A DNA stretch of 64,000 bases from an uncultured Clostridia bacterium. Lineage in GTDB: Bacteria; Bacillota; Clostridia; TANB77; CAG-508. Location: NCBI GenBank assembly GCA_947581805.1, contig CANPVM010000001.1, positions 1 through 64,000 of the forward strand, given 5' to 3'. The position numbers were made by a program, and so were the translations under genes. A model generated the notes under the pieces. The model saw only the letters and a program-made list of their open reading frames with translations, ran no database searches and was not told the origin of the DNA. This document shows positions 36,291 through 45,496 of this stretch, in pieces (within the stretch, counting starts at the first letter, position 1; the number at the start of each line of letters is the position of its first letter).

Positions 36291-36378
36291 GCAGATGTGG
36301 CGGAACTGGCAGACGCACAGGACTTAAAATCCTGCGGTTGAATAAACCGTGCCGGTTCGATTCCGGCCATCTGCACCA
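36291..36378 (+). tRNA. tRNA-Leu (anticodon TAA), CCA encoded
   Basis: Acceptor stem GCAGATG (36291-36297) pairs with CATCTGC (36368-36374). Anticodon arm CAGGA-CTTAAAA-TCCTG has anticodon TAA. The long variable arm GCGGTTGAATAAACCGT is typical of class II tRNA, and the T-arm is GCCGGTTCGATTCCGGC. Discriminator A and an encoded CCA follow. Confidence 0.97.
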
Positions 36379-36382
36379 AAAG

Positions 36383-36418
36383 AAAAAATCGCACTCATTT
36401 ATTAGTGTGATTTTTTTT
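36383..36418 (+). terminator. Intrinsic terminator after tRNA-Leu
   Basis: AAAAAATCGCACT (36383-36395) pairs with AGTGTGATTTTTT (36404-36416, one G-U), then further T residues. Confidence 0.85.
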
Positions 36419-36455
36419 TGTGGAAAAGAAAACCGTCTCTATTTCCAATGAAATT

Positions 36456-36483
36456 TGTTTTTTTTACTAAAAAATGGTATAAT
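36456..36483 (+). promoter_or_regulatory. Promoter of the 36521 gene
   Basis: TTGTTT (36456-36461), 16-bp spacer, TATAAT (36478-36483) with TGG directly before it (extended -10). Confidence 0.6.
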
Positions 36484-36520
36484 TGATTTAGATTTGTAAA
36501 AGGAAAGGAAGAAAACACAT

Positions 36521-37342
36521 ATGGATTATAATAAAGTTCAATTAGGAATAATTGGGAAGTTTAAAGTCTGGAATCAAAGACGAATAGCAGAAGCACAAAG
36601 ACAACAGTATTATAAGGATGAAGGAGAACTTTTAGAAGTTGATTATTCTGTAGCAGAAAAGCTAGAAGCAGATTTATTGGAACAAAAAAGAATAAAAAAA
36701 GCTACTAGAGACGCTACTAAATTATATAAAAGTGTATATGGTAAGTATAATGATGGTGTAGGTGAATCTGATTTTATAGAAGATTATCTTGTAGAAAACG
36801 GACTAAAACAAAAAACTCTACCTGAACCAAAAGCACCTAAAAAACATAATTTTATGGAACAATATTCTACAGAAAAATCAGCAGAAGAATTGGCTTATGA
36901 AAAAGCTAACCAAAAACCAGAAGTATATTATAAGATTGGAGATACTATTTACAAGACATCTTTTTTATTCACAGATTGGTGCTTTAGAGAAATAAATAAT
37001 GACAAAAAATCTCCAGTTCCATTAACAACAAATGATGAAAGAGCATACTTTATACAAACCGAAAAAATGCAACCAGAAGATAAATATAATATGTTAAATA
37101 AATTAATTGATACCTCATTAAGTGAAATCGGTATGGATTTAGCAATGTTAGATGAAAAGAGTAGTCCTGACGCTCCATTTCCTACACTATGCAGACAAGC
37201 TTCATATATAGATTATATTGCAAAAAAATTGTATCAAAGTGGTAAAATCGAAGAAGCAGTTCTAAAGCTAGAAAAAATGACAGAGAGAATATTTCAGTAT
37301 AATCAAGAAAGGTTAAAAAAAGAACAAGAAGAAAAAGAATAA
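36521..37342 (+). CDS. Soluble protein, unknown function
   Basis: A 273-residue protein I do not recognise. The N-terminal third is highly charged and probably helical (QRRIAEAQRQQYYKDEGE to about residue 110), the middle holds a compact segment starting PEVYYKIGDTIYKTSFLF, and the C-terminal 70 residues (PTLCRQASYIDYIAKKLY to EKMTERIF) look like helices with TPR-like spacing. No signal peptide or membrane helix. ATG with AAAGGAAAGG upstream; own promoter and terminator. Function cannot be inferred. Confidence 0.6.
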   Translation: MDYNKVQLGIIGKFKVWNQRRIAEAQRQQYYKDEGELLEVDYSVAEKLEADLLEQKRIKKATRDATKLYKSVYGKYNDGVGESDFIEDYLVENGLKQKTLPEPKAPKKHNFMEQYSTEKSAEELAYEKANQKPEVYYKIGDTIYKTSFLFTDWCFREINNDKKSPVPLTTNDERAYFIQTEKMQPEDKYNMLNKLIDTSLSEIGMDLAMLDEKSSPDAPFPTLCRQASYIDYIAKKLYQSGKIEEAVLKLEKMTERIFQYNQERLKKEQEEKE

Positions 37343-37390
37343 TTATATAAAAGTCTAATGGATAATAATATATACCCAGCCAATATTATA

Positions 37391-37422
37391 AAAATAAGGT
37401 AATTCTTCTTATTGCTTATTTT
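37391..37422 (+). terminator. Weak terminator hairpin after the 36521 gene
   Basis: AAAATAAG (37391-37398) pairs with CTTATTTT (37415-37422), then ATCTTTTTT. It overlaps the -35 region of the next promoter. Confidence 0.5.
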
Positions 37423-37440
37423 ATCTTTTTTCAGTATAAT
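37412..37440 (+). promoter_or_regulatory. Promoter placing the start of transcription at the ATG (leaderless)
   Basis: TTGCTT (37412-37417), 17-bp spacer, TATAAT (37435-37440). The expected start, about seven bases on, is the A of ATG at 37447, and no Shine-Dalgarno lies between. Confidence 0.55.
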
Positions 37441-37446
37441 TAACTT

Positions 37447-38376
37447 ATGATGGAAAGCAAACAAAGATATAATCATTTAAATCAATATTTAAAAGAAAAA
37501 TTTGGAGAGCGTACCCTTAAAATTTGCGTAGATGGTGGCTTTTCTTGTCCTAACCGCGATGGCAGTTTGTCCTATGGCGGTTGTATTTATTGTAGTGAAA
37601 AAGGTTCTGGCGAATTAATTCATTCTGCTTCTAGTATTACAGAACAAGTAAAACACTACTTTACGACTTATCGTTCTCAAAGGGCCAATAAATTTATTGT
37701 CTATTTTCAAAATTTTACAAATACCTACGATAGTGTAGAAAACTTAAAGAAAAAATATGATTCTGCCCTAATAGATAATCGAATTGTAGGCATTGCTATT
37801 GGTACAAGACCAGATTGCATTACGAAAGAAATTGCAAAACTTTTACAAAGTTATACAAAAAAATATTATGTTTGTGTGGAGCTTGGCCTTCAAACTAGTA
37901 ATGATGAAATTGGTAAAAAAATTAATCGTTGCTATACAAGCATGCAATTTACAAATGCAGTTTCCATTTTACATCAATATGGCATTGATGTAGTTGCCCA
38001 TATTATGGTTGGTCTTCCTTATGAAACAAAAGAAGATATTAAAAATACAGTAGATTTTATTAACTTACATCCTTTACAAGGTGTAAAAATTCATTCTACT
38101 TATATAGTACAAAACACTGTTTTGGCTGATATGTATAGCAAAGGAGAATATCAACCTCTAGCTTTTGAAGAATATATAGAAGATTTGCTTTATATTCTTA
38201 CTCATTTAAAACCCAACTTAGTAATTCACCGTGTATCTGGTGATGCTCCAAAAGAGCTTTTAATTGCCCCTTCTTGGAATCTTCATAAAAAATGGGTTTT
38301 AAATGAACTAGATAGAAGACTAAAAGAACAAGATTTATGGCAAGGTAAGTTTTATGAAAGTATAAATCCGTCATAA
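37447..38376 (+). CDS. Radical SAM protein of the TIGR01212 (YhcC/YtqA) family
   Basis: Radical SAM enzyme with an Elp3-like core. The cluster motif CPNRDGSLSYGGCIYC starts near residue 34, preceded by ICVDGGFS. GIAIGTRPDCI and VELGLQTSNDE follow, and HIMVGLPYET is typical of this group. Length 309 aa is normal. The family's substrate is not established. Two ATG codons are adjacent (37447 and 37450); no ribosome-binding site is visible and the -10 box ends seven bases before, so it may be translated from a leaderless message. Confidence 0.88.
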   Translation: MMESKQRYNHLNQYLKEKFGERTLKICVDGGFSCPNRDGSLSYGGCIYCSEKGSGELIHSASSITEQVKHYFTTYRSQRANKFIVYFQNFTNTYDSVENLKKKYDSALIDNRIVGIAIGTRPDCITKEIAKLLQSYTKKYYVCVELGLQTSNDEIGKKINRCYTSMQFTNAVSILHQYGIDVVAHIMVGLPYETKEDIKNTVDFINLHPLQGVKIHSTYIVQNTVLADMYSKGEYQPLAFEEYIEDLLYILTHLKPNLVIHRVSGDAPKELLIAPSWNLHKKWVLNELDRRLKEQDLWQGKFYESINPS

Positions 38377-38488
38377 AATAAATTGAATCATTTATCGTTT
38401 TAGATAGATTACGATTGCGAAACACCAATCATTGACTCTATTTTGTTTTTATTATATAATAAAGAAAAAAATAGAGGAGGTATATGCA

Positions 38489-39148
38489 ATGATTATTGAC
38501 TTACCGCAACATCCACTAGGTGAAGTGTTTGCTATAAATGGCTCTATGGAAATAGAAAACGAAGTATTAAAGCTTCATTTTCCTATCAATTTTCAAGAAG
38601 CCATGTATGAGCTTACCTACTTCATGAAAGGAAAAGAGCAATGTTTTTATTGCTCACGGACTTTTCCAAAAGATAAAATTACATTAGACCATTTCATTCC
38701 ACAAGATTTTGGCGGGCCTACCATTCCTAATAATTTATTTCTTGCTTGTAAGAAGTGTAACTCTGAAAAAACTAACATGCTCAAACCTTTTTACGACAAA
38801 TATGTCTCCTTATCTACAAGCGGAGAAAAAAGTCAATTTGTTAGTGATTTTCAGCAAATAGCTCGATTTTTACATCGTTGGTATGGGCTTGTATTTATTC
38901 AAGATTGGTTAGAGGAAAAAGAAGTTGAGCATATTATTGTAAATATTTTTTTGGATTCTAGCTAGCGAGGAAAAAAATACAAAAAAATTAAAGAGTACTA
39001 TAAGCAATATGGACATTTACAAAAGCCACTCATATTAGACCGCAGAAATTTTTTATTAGATGGTTTTACCGCCTTGATGTTTGCAAAAGACAATGGTATT
39101 AAAAAAGTTCCAGTCATTGTACTGGAAAATGTAGAAGTCATTTTTTAA
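38489..39148 (+). pseudogene. HNH endonuclease with ParB-like C-terminal part, interrupted by an in-frame TAG
   Basis: Starts at ATG 38489 (MIIDLPQHPLGEVF), AGGAGG upstream. The first 158 codons contain a zinc HNH domain, CFYCSRTFPKDK then LDHFIPQDFGG and CKKCNSEKTNM. A TAG at 38963-38965 follows LDSS, yet the same frame continues for 60 codons (RGKKYKKIKEYYKQYGH, then PLILDRRNFLLDG... to KVPVIVLENVEVIF) ending at TAA 39146. That part resembles a ParB/sulfiredoxin-like segment. A single changed base would join them. The gene also has a TCA-CGG codon pair read in frame. Nonsense pseudogene, sequence error or readthrough. Confidence 0.7.
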
Positions 39149-39155
39149 AAGAAGT

Positions 39156-39194
39156 AAAAAGCGAGCCTAAGATTTATCTTAGACTCGCCTTTTT
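39156..39194 (+). terminator. Terminator after the HNH gene
   Basis: AAAAAGCGAGCCTAAGA pairs imperfectly with TCTTAGACTCGCCTTTTT (39177-39194). Confidence 0.7.
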
Positions 39195-39251
39195 ATGTTT
39201 TTATTAGAATACTTTTTAGATTCAATTCCTTAAGATATATATTTTTCATGT

Positions 39252-40307
39252 TTAATTATCTTGTACAATAGGGTCTATAATTTGATATTTTCTTTCATAG
39301 TCCTTAGTATCTTCATAGGCTTTATAAACTTCTGATTTATTTTTCTTCAAAAAATTAATAATTTGATATACATCAATCCAAATTTGATTTACTCCATCTT
39401 TTTGTGATTCATCAAAAATGAGTTGCATTCCAAAATGTAAGTGTGGCACATTTATATTATTTACATTTTCTTTCGTGCTATAACCAGTCATTCCTAAATA
39501 ACCAATTACATCTCCTGCTTGCACAATTTTCCCTTCTTCCATATCTTTGGCATAAGGGTGGTTTTTTCTTAAATGTGCATAATAGTAATATCTTTTTCCA
39601 TCAAAACTACGAATACCAATACGCCAGCCGCCATATTGATTCCACCCACAAGCCTCCACAACACCAGATTCTACTGCAATAATTGGTGTGCCAATAGAGC
39701 CCATTAGGTCATTTCCTAAATGAACTCGTTTGTAGCCATATGTTCTACTATTTCCAAAATCATCATAATGGCTAAATCCATAGTTTTTTGCAATAGGCAA
39801 AAAAGCTTTTATGCCATATTTTTCTTTCCAAGTCTTCGTTCCATCTTCTTGCAAAGTCTCAATTTGATAGTTGCCAATAAATTGGCATAAAATAGCATTA
39901 TAAGCTTCTATATAATAAGAATATAATTTCATATCTTTTGTGATTTCTTCCATTGTCTCCCCTGCTTTTAATCTTGCTACGACATTGTCCAAATCTTTTT
40001 GCTGAAAAGACTTAAAGTTTCCACCATACTTACTTGCTAAATAGGAAAGTAGCTCAATCCAATTAAGTTCTACTTCTTGCTCTTTTGTATGAGAATCTAT
40101 ATCTAATTTTGCTGTTTTTTCCATTAATTCTAAAGGTACATTATAATCTACCCATTTAATATATGTTTTCTTTTCTTCTTCTTTTTCTTCTTCACTTGCT
40201 AATGCATGAGAAGTAATAAAAATTAGAAAAAGGCTACTCATTAAAAGCAAACTGATGATTCCTAATATAATATACTGTTTTCTTATTTTTACTGCTTTTA
40301 AAACCAA
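39252..40307 (-). CDS. M23-family metallopeptidase, membrane-anchored
   Basis: The protein has an N-terminal membrane helix (residues 10-32), an extracytoplasmic helical region and a C-terminal LytM/M23 domain. Zinc-site motifs are HLGNDLMGS (HxxxD), YAHLRKN and HLHFGMQL (HxH). The start is TTG 40307, placed by GAGGTGA upstream; a GTG three codons earlier is within that site. M23 enzymes cut peptidoglycan cross-bridges, and some in spore-formers (SpoIIQ) act as scaffolds, but here all ligands look intact, so hydrolysis is likely. Length about 350 aa. Opposite in direction to the HNH gene. Confidence 0.83.
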   Translation of the reverse strand: MVLKAVKIRKQYIILGIISLLLMSSLFLIFITSHALASEEEKEEEKKTYIKWVDYNVPLELMEKTAKLDIDSHTKEQEVELNWIELLSYLASKYGGNFKSFQQKDLDNVVARLKAGETMEEITKDMKLYSYYIEAYNAILCQFIGNYQIETLQEDGTKTWKEKYGIKAFLPIAKNYGFSHYDDFGNSRTYGYKRVHLGNDLMGSIGTPIIAVESGVVEACGWNQYGGWRIGIRSFDGKRYYYYAHLRKNHPYAKDMEEGKIVQAGDVIGYLGMTGYSTKENVNNINVPHLHFGMQLIFDESQKDGVNQIWIDVYQIINFLKKNKSEVYKAYEDTKDYERKYQIIDPIVQDN

Positions 40308-40350
40308 TATTTTCACCTCACAGTATATTTATATTAAGTATTGCGAAAAA

Positions 40351-40378
40351 AAAGAACAAGACTTTTGTCTTGCTCTTT
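40351..40378 (-). terminator. Intrinsic terminator of the HU gene
   Basis: AAAGAACAAGAC (40351-40362) pairs with GTCTTGCTCTTT (40367-40378), one mismatch, with T8 on the minus strand. Confidence 0.85.
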
Positions 40379-40409
40379 CTATGAATTCATATTTATATTG
40401 AAATCATTC

Positions 40410-40688
40410 TTATTTTTTGTTTACTAAATCTTTTAAAGCTTTTCCTGCTTTGAAAACTGGAGCTTTAGAAGCTGGTATTTTGATTTCTTCTTTAGTTTGT
40501 GGGTTTCTTCCTTTTCTAGCTGCTCTTTTTCTTACTTCGAAAGAACCAAATCCAACAAGTTGAACTTTGTCTCCTTTTACTAATGTTTCTGTTACAGCTT
40601 CAACGAAAGCGTTTAATGCTGCTTCAGCACCTTTCTTTGTGTCTCCTGTTTTAGCTGCGATAGCTGCGATTAAATCAGATTTGTTCAT
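40410..40688 (-). CDS. hup: DNA-binding protein HU
   Basis: Nucleoid-associated dimer that bends DNA. The 92-residue protein has the HU/IHF pattern: N-terminal [42 protein letters not shown] and the arm motif ([20 protein letters not shown]) with Pro near residue 63. Length is normal. Strong ribosome-binding site AGGAGG. Single gene. Confidence 0.96.
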   Translation of the reverse strand: MNKSDLIAAIAAKTGDTKKGAEAALNAFVEAVTETLVKGDKVQLVGFGSFEVRKRAARKGRNPQTKEEIKIPASKAPVFKAGKALKDLVNKK

Positions 40689-40860
40689 TTAAATTACCTC
40701 CTATAAGAACATATGTAGATATATATTTTTATCTACTACTAACATTATTCGCCAATGTTTTTCAAAATCCTTCTTTTTTTTCATTTTTTCTTTTCTCAAA
40801 CCTTTACCGCCGTATGGTTTTGTGTTTCTTTATTCTTGAAACTAGCTATTTAACTAGCTT

Positions 40861-42507
40861 TTAAGCTTCTTTGTATAATCCGAATTTTTCTAATATTTTG
40901 TATAACTTTTGTCCGTAAGGAATCATAAATATTTCTTCTTTAGTAAATATTTTAAAAGCGATAATTGATAAAGAATATATTACAACAGCGACTAACATTG
41001 CGATTATTGTTGCCATTTTTTCTGCAATTATACCGCCAAGTAAGAAATATACAGCATACGAACATATTCCCATAGCAATAGTTGCTAAAACAGGTTTTAC
41101 AACAAATTTAGAAAAATTTAAGTCTAATTTCATATTAGCCCTTAATACATTAAATCCAATAAAGAAGGCAACGGCATGGCAAACTACGGTAGCAAAAGCT
41201 GCTCCTGCTGCCCCTATTTCTGGAATTGGCACTAATACTAAGTTTAAAATGAATTTTAAAGCTACTCCTATTAAAAGTGCAATAGCAGGTGTAGTAATTT
41301 TGCCAATTCCTTGCAAAGCTCCATTTACTGTTTGTTCTAGTACAGTAAAGATAATGGCTAAAGAACTTACTTGTAAAATAAAATCGCCATCTGGTGCATT
41401 AGGGAATAATAAGTTTAAAATTGGTTGTGCGAAAATAAGCATTCCTACCATACAAGGAAGCCCAATTAACATTGTTACTAATAAAGAAAATGAAACTCTT
41501 TTTGTTGCTGTTTTTTCATCTTTTTGCTCTCTTGCTTTGGTAATTGCTGGTACTAAAGCAGTGGCAAAGGCAATATTAAACGATAATGGTAAAGATGTTA
41601 AAGTATCTACTTTTCCACTTAAAATTCCATATTGTTTTAGTGCTTCTCCTTCTGTTAAAAAGCTTTGTAAGCCTCTTTTTACTGTAGTAGAGTCAATGTT
41701 TCTATTTATAGATGTTAATATTGCACTTAATGACATTGGAACTGATACTGATAAAATATTTTTTACTGTTTTCCAAATACTTTTCGTTTCATAGTTCTTA
41801 GAAGATACAATTTCTTTTGCTAAATCTTCTCTTCTCATTTTGTAGAATAGATATAAATAGAAGAAACTTGCAACGGTTGCTAATGTAGTAGCTAAATTTG
41901 CTCCTGCTGCCATTAATTGTGTTTTTACTCCAGAACAAATAGCAACAATTTCTACTACCAAAATTGTTAATACTGTTTTAAATAATTGCTCTATTGTTTG
42001 TGAATTAGCTGTTGCTTTCATGTTTTCTCTACCATTAAAATATCCACGAAATACACTGATAATGGCTACAAAGAAAATAGCAGGTGATAATGCTACTAAA
42101 GTTAATTCTGCTTCTGGTATAGCAAGCCAGTTATTAGCAATATAATGTGCTCCAAAGAATAGAAGCATGGTTCCAATTAAACCAATTACGGCAAAGGTTC
42201 CAAATGCAATTTTAAATACTCTGTGGGCTCCTCTATAATCTTCCTTTGCTACATGTTGTGATACAAGCCTTGCTACCGCATTTGGCACACCTGTAGAAGA
42301 AATGGTTAAAAGCAAAGCATAAATAGAAAAACCTGCACTATAAATTGCATTTCCTTCATCTCCAAAACCTTCACGGTTGGTTAAATACCATTTATATACT
42401 AAGCCAAGAAGTTTGATTAGCACTTGTGAAAACATGAGTGCCATAACTCCTTGCATAAAACTTTCCCCTTTTACTTTTCTTCCTTCTTTTTTCTTAATTC
42501 CTAACAT
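40861..42507 (-). CDS. SpoVB/MurJ-like MOP-family lipid flippase
   Basis: The 548-residue protein has about 14 membrane helices and the MOP-flippase pattern: MQGVMALMFSQVLIKLLGLVYKW at the start, STGVPNAVARLVSQHV, and YFNGRENMKATANSQTIEQL. It resembles the SpoVB/YtgP group (flippases for lipid-linked cell-wall or polysaccharide precursors; SpoVB is needed for spore cortex). Precise substrate cannot be told. ATG 42507 is the family-like start; a second ATG at 42456 has the better ribosome-binding site (AAGGGGAAAG), so the first 17 residues are uncertain. Confidence 0.85.
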   Translation of the reverse strand: MLGIKKKEGRKVKGESFMQGVMALMFSQVLIKLLGLVYKWYLTNREGFGDEGNAIYSAGFSIYALLLTISSTGVPNAVARLVSQHVAKEDYRGAHRVFKIAFGTFAVIGLIGTMLLFFGAHYIANNWLAIPEAELTLVALSPAIFFVAIISVFRGYFNGRENMKATANSQTIEQLFKTVLTILVVEIVAICSGVKTQLMAAGANLATTLATVASFFYLYLFYKMRREDLAKEIVSSKNYETKSIWKTVKNILSVSVPMSLSAILTSINRNIDSTTVKRGLQSFLTEGEALKQYGILSGKVDTLTSLPLSFNIAFATALVPAITKAREQKDEKTATKRVSFSLLVTMLIGLPCMVGMLIFAQPILNLLFPNAPDGDFILQVSSLAIIFTVLEQTVNGALQGIGKITTPAIALLIGVALKFILNLVLVPIPEIGAAGAAFATVVCHAVAFFIGFNVLRANMKLDLNFSKFVVKPVLATIAMGICSYAVYFLLGGIIAEKMATIIAMLVAVVIYSLSIIAFKIFTKEEIFMIPYGQKLYKILEKFGLYKEA

Positions 42508-42783
42508 TGTCTTTTCTCTTAATCTCCTATCTTATTTTTAGCTTATTGATTATCTTATTACAGATTATATTCATAAAATGAATATTATTCAAGTATTTTT
42601 TGATTTCTTATTAAAAAATTAGTTATTCAATAACATTTTTTTATTTTCACTTATTAAAAATTTCTTCAAAAAATATCCTCTAGCAACACTACTTTAAGAA
42701 ATTTCTGTAAAACACTTGATTTTTTGCCCATTTTGTAGGATAATATAGTAGAATATTTTAATTTTTAGAAAGTGGTGAAAATT

Positions 42784-45111
42784 TTGAAGTATATAGATAA
42801 ATTCTTGAAATTTTTAAAGACTGACAGAAATACTTTTGTAACCTATATATTAACCCTTCTATCTATTTACTTCATGGTAGATAGAATTGTTGAGATGTTA
42901 CTGATTATCTTTACGGGAGTTGGTTCTTCTTATTGGGGGCCACTATTCTATACTTTTGCACTTGCTTGTCCAGTGTTTGCTTTCTTATTTGGTTTTGCAT
43001 CCAAATTTGCAAGCTCTAATAAAATGAAATCAACCTTGTTCAACTTATATGTCATTTGCTTATATACAATTACTATTTCTATGTTTGTACAAGGCATTAA
43101 TCGATTAATTTGGTTTGGTCTACTTTCTCTTCCTGGCTACCCAGTACTAGCTACAGAATTTTCAGAATTATTTAGACCTGCTTTAACTTCAATTGCTATA
43201 TACTTACCACTCGTTACTGTTCCTTCTTTATTTAACTTTTTATATAAAAAGGTTTATGATACCCGTTTATTACAAGAATCCATTTGGGACTATGGTGGAA
43301 TTAAATTAACCAATGTGACTGATGGTACAGGTGCTTATTCATGTGAAATGTTTATTTGTATGAATAAAGAAACGGGAAATAAAGAAATCATTCCAGAAGG
43401 CAGTCGTTTTAATCAATTCTTAGTCGTAGGTCCTTCGGGAACAGGAAAAACTTCCCTTGTATTTGAACCAATGGTAGCAAGAGATATAGAGAAAAAATAT
43501 TTCTTTCATTCTACTGCAAAAGAAATGGGTTATACTGCTTTAAAAACAGGAATTGCCACTTTAACTTGTCCTTATACTAACGACTATATTAATGAACATT
43601 TCAATTTAAATATGTTAGCTCCTGTACAAGGAAAAGAAGCGTTATATAAAACTTATATGAAGAAAATGATTTTAGGAGAATCTGGTGGAAAATATATTTA
43701 TAAAACTTTAGGTCTTACTTCTATTTCTCCTGACTATGAATCTATTTCTCATATGCTCGAAGTAGCAGAAAATTTCCATGTTCCTTATCATATTGTTGAC
43801 CCAAATGATAGAAACTCAATTGGTTTAAACCCATTTGTATATGACAATCCTTTGAAAGCTGCAGGCGTATTTAGTTATGTATTAAAAGCCATGTATCAAG
43901 GAACACTAGATAATATTGATAAAGTTAACTTAGAAAATGACGCCATTGAAGCATTAGAAAATACTTGTACTTTATTAAAAGCATCTTACCCAATTATTTA
44001 TAAAGATAAGGATTATCTACCAACCTTAGAAGATGTTTTAAAATTATTTAGAAACATTGATGCTGTAGAAGACTTATGCAAAAAGTTAGAAGCTATTCCT
44101 GAAATATCAGAAGAATATGCAATGCAACTACAATACTTTAAAAAGTATTTTTACCATGATTCACCAAGAAGAATAGAAACAGAAAAAGCTTTGCAATATG
44201 CTTCTTCTATCTTTGAAAAGTTGCTTCGCTACCCAGGTGTTAAAAATATTATTTGTAACAGAAACAACAATATCAATTATGAAAATGTATTAGAGAAAGG
44301 TGAAGTTGTTTTCTTATGTACTAGAAGAGGCGATTTAGGACCAAGTGTTCATAGAACTTTCGGACTATTCTTTATCCTTCTAATGCAGAATGCTGTACTA
44401 AGAAGACCTGGAAATGAAAATACAAGAATTCCTCATTTCTTATATATTGATGAATTCCCTGAATTTATTTCCAAAGTAACAGAACCAATCTTTACTCTAT
44501 ATAGAAAATATAAAGTTGGAACTACTATTTCTTCACAAACACTTGCACAACTTGGTAATGTTAGTGAAAAATACAAACAAACTATTTTATCAAATTGCAT
44601 CAATAAACTCGTATTTGGAAATAACACTATTGAAGAAAATGAGTGGTGGTCAAAAGAGATGGGTAATGTTCGTTACTGGAAATTTAGCAATACCTATGAT
44701 ACTGCAAAAGGAGAGTACGACCCTAAATATGGTGGAATTGAATGGGCATGGAAGCCTAAATTTGCACCAGATAAGGTAAGAGCTACTACGTTTAAATCTT
44801 GTTTATTTAAATATAAAAATAACAAAGGTGGTATTGAAGTAGTAGACGGAAAAATGGATTTTATGGATTCTAAATATAAAGAAGTGCAACCAGATAAAAA
44901 ATATGACTTTGAGAAATTCACAAATGGTATTGCAGAAGAACCAGAACCTAAAAAGAAAACATCCAAAAGCTGGAAAGCAGAATCTAGCTTTAGTGAAGAT
45001 AGTAATGGAGATATAGACCCAATTCAAACAGATAAAGCAGATACTAATTTCTTATTTGATAACGAAGACGGAATTGTATTTGACTTAAAAAAGGGAAATC
45101 CAAACGGGTAG
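42784..45111 (+). CDS. VirD4/TraG-like coupling ATPase, orphan
   Basis: About 775 residues from TTG 42784 with GGTGA upstream (two GTG codons earlier also in frame). N-terminus has four membrane helices (up to about residue 155); the P-loop VVGPSGTGKTSLVF is near residue 215; a Walker B-like segment FLYIDEFPEFI and a TraG-type SSQTLAQL follow, then an acidic C-terminal tail. This is the layout of type IV coupling proteins, which pump DNA in conjugation, yet the window contains no relaxase, VirB4 or other transfer gene. It may have a chromosomal role or be a remnant of an integrative element. A copy of its 3' end lies at 45898. Confidence 0.8.
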   Translation: MKYIDKFLKFLKTDRNTFVTYILTLLSIYFMVDRIVEMLLIIFTGVGSSYWGPLFYTFALACPVFAFLFGFASKFASSNKMKSTLFNLYVICLYTITISMFVQGINRLIWFGLLSLPGYPVLATEFSELFRPALTSIAIYLPLVTVPSLFNFLYKKVYDTRLLQESIWDYGGIKLTNVTDGTGAYSCEMFICMNKETGNKEIIPEGSRFNQFLVVGPSGTGKTSLVFEPMVARDIEKKYFFHSTAKEMGYTALKTGIATLTCPYTNDYINEHFNLNMLAPVQGKEALYKTYMKKMILGESGGKYIYKTLGLTSISPDYESISHMLEVAENFHVPYHIVDPNDRNSIGLNPFVYDNPLKAAGVFSYVLKAMYQGTLDNIDKVNLENDAIEALENTCTLLKASYPIIYKDKDYLPTLEDVLKLFRNIDAVEDLCKKLEAIPEISEEYAMQLQYFKKYFYHDSPRRIETEKALQYASSIFEKLLRYPGVKNIICNRNNNINYENVLEKGEVVFLCTRRGDLGPSVHRTFGLFFILLMQNAVLRRPGNENTRIPHFLYIDEFPEFISKVTEPIFTLYRKYKVGTTISSQTLAQLGNVSEKYKQTILSNCINKLVFGNNTIEENEWWSKEMGNVRYWKFSNTYDTAKGEYDPKYGGIEWAWKPKFAPDKVRATTFKSCLFKYKNNKGGIEVVDGKMDFMDSKYKEVQPDKKYDFEKFTNGIAEEPEPKKKTSKSWKAESSFSEDSNGDIDPIQTDKADTNFLFDNEDGIVFDLKKGNPNG

Positions 45112-45152
45112 AAAATAAGGGATAAGATACTTAAAATCTTATCCCTTATTTT
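45112..45152. terminator. Bidirectional terminator after the coupling ATPase gene
   Basis: Perfect 17-bp stem AAAATAAGGGATAAGAT (45112-45128) with its complement (45136-45152), loop ACTTAAA. Serves the ATPase and the convergent 45152 gene. Confidence 0.9.
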
Positions 45153-45496
45153 TATCTTCCTATTTTTTGGCAAAATTCCTTTGCTTTGTTCCTTATGTAG
45201 CTAAGATCCTCGTCATCATATTCATAGAATCCACTCTCTAAGATTTCAATCTGATTTGAGCTGGTTGCTATAACATGTCCTGCTGGGTCAGCATCATCAT
45301 CAATGATTTGGAAAATTAATGTTCCATTTGATAACTCCTTCCAAAACACAATCTCATAATCAGGGTCTTTGCTATAGTCTTCATTTGAACTATTCTCATC
45401 ATTTATATAGCCGTAATTATCTAAGTTACTGCTATACCCCTGTGAGGAATCGTCAACTTTCTGTGAAGACTTAAAGATTTTAGATAAAATGCTCAC
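45152..45496 (-). CDS. Small acidic protein, unknown function
   Basis: A 114-residue protein with an N-terminal Ser/Asp/Tyr-rich disordered part (SSQGYSSNLDNYGYINDENS) and a compact C-terminal half (YEIVFWKELSNGTLIFQIIDDD to AKEFCQKIGR). No signal peptide or membrane helix. I do not recognise it. ATG with AAAGG upstream. It sits between the coupling ATPase and the duplicated fragments and shares their terminator, so it could belong with that accessory module. Confidence 0.55.
   Translation of the reverse strand: MSILSKIFKSSQKVDDSSQGYSSNLDNYGYINDENSSNEDYSKDPDYEIVFWKELSNGTLIFQIIDDDADPAGHVIATSSNQIEILESGFYEYDDEDLSYIRNKAKEFCQKIGR

Noticed and set aside
36191..36394. Minus-strand open frame across tRNA-Leu
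   Set aside because: It is a shadow of the tRNA gene; translation of a tRNA antisense gives the familiar false peptide MAGIEPARFIQPQ-like.
38963..38965. Genome-wide recoding of TAG
   Set aside because: TAG is a normal stop elsewhere in the window (for example serS and the coupling ATPase gene end in TAG), and only one in-frame case was found.
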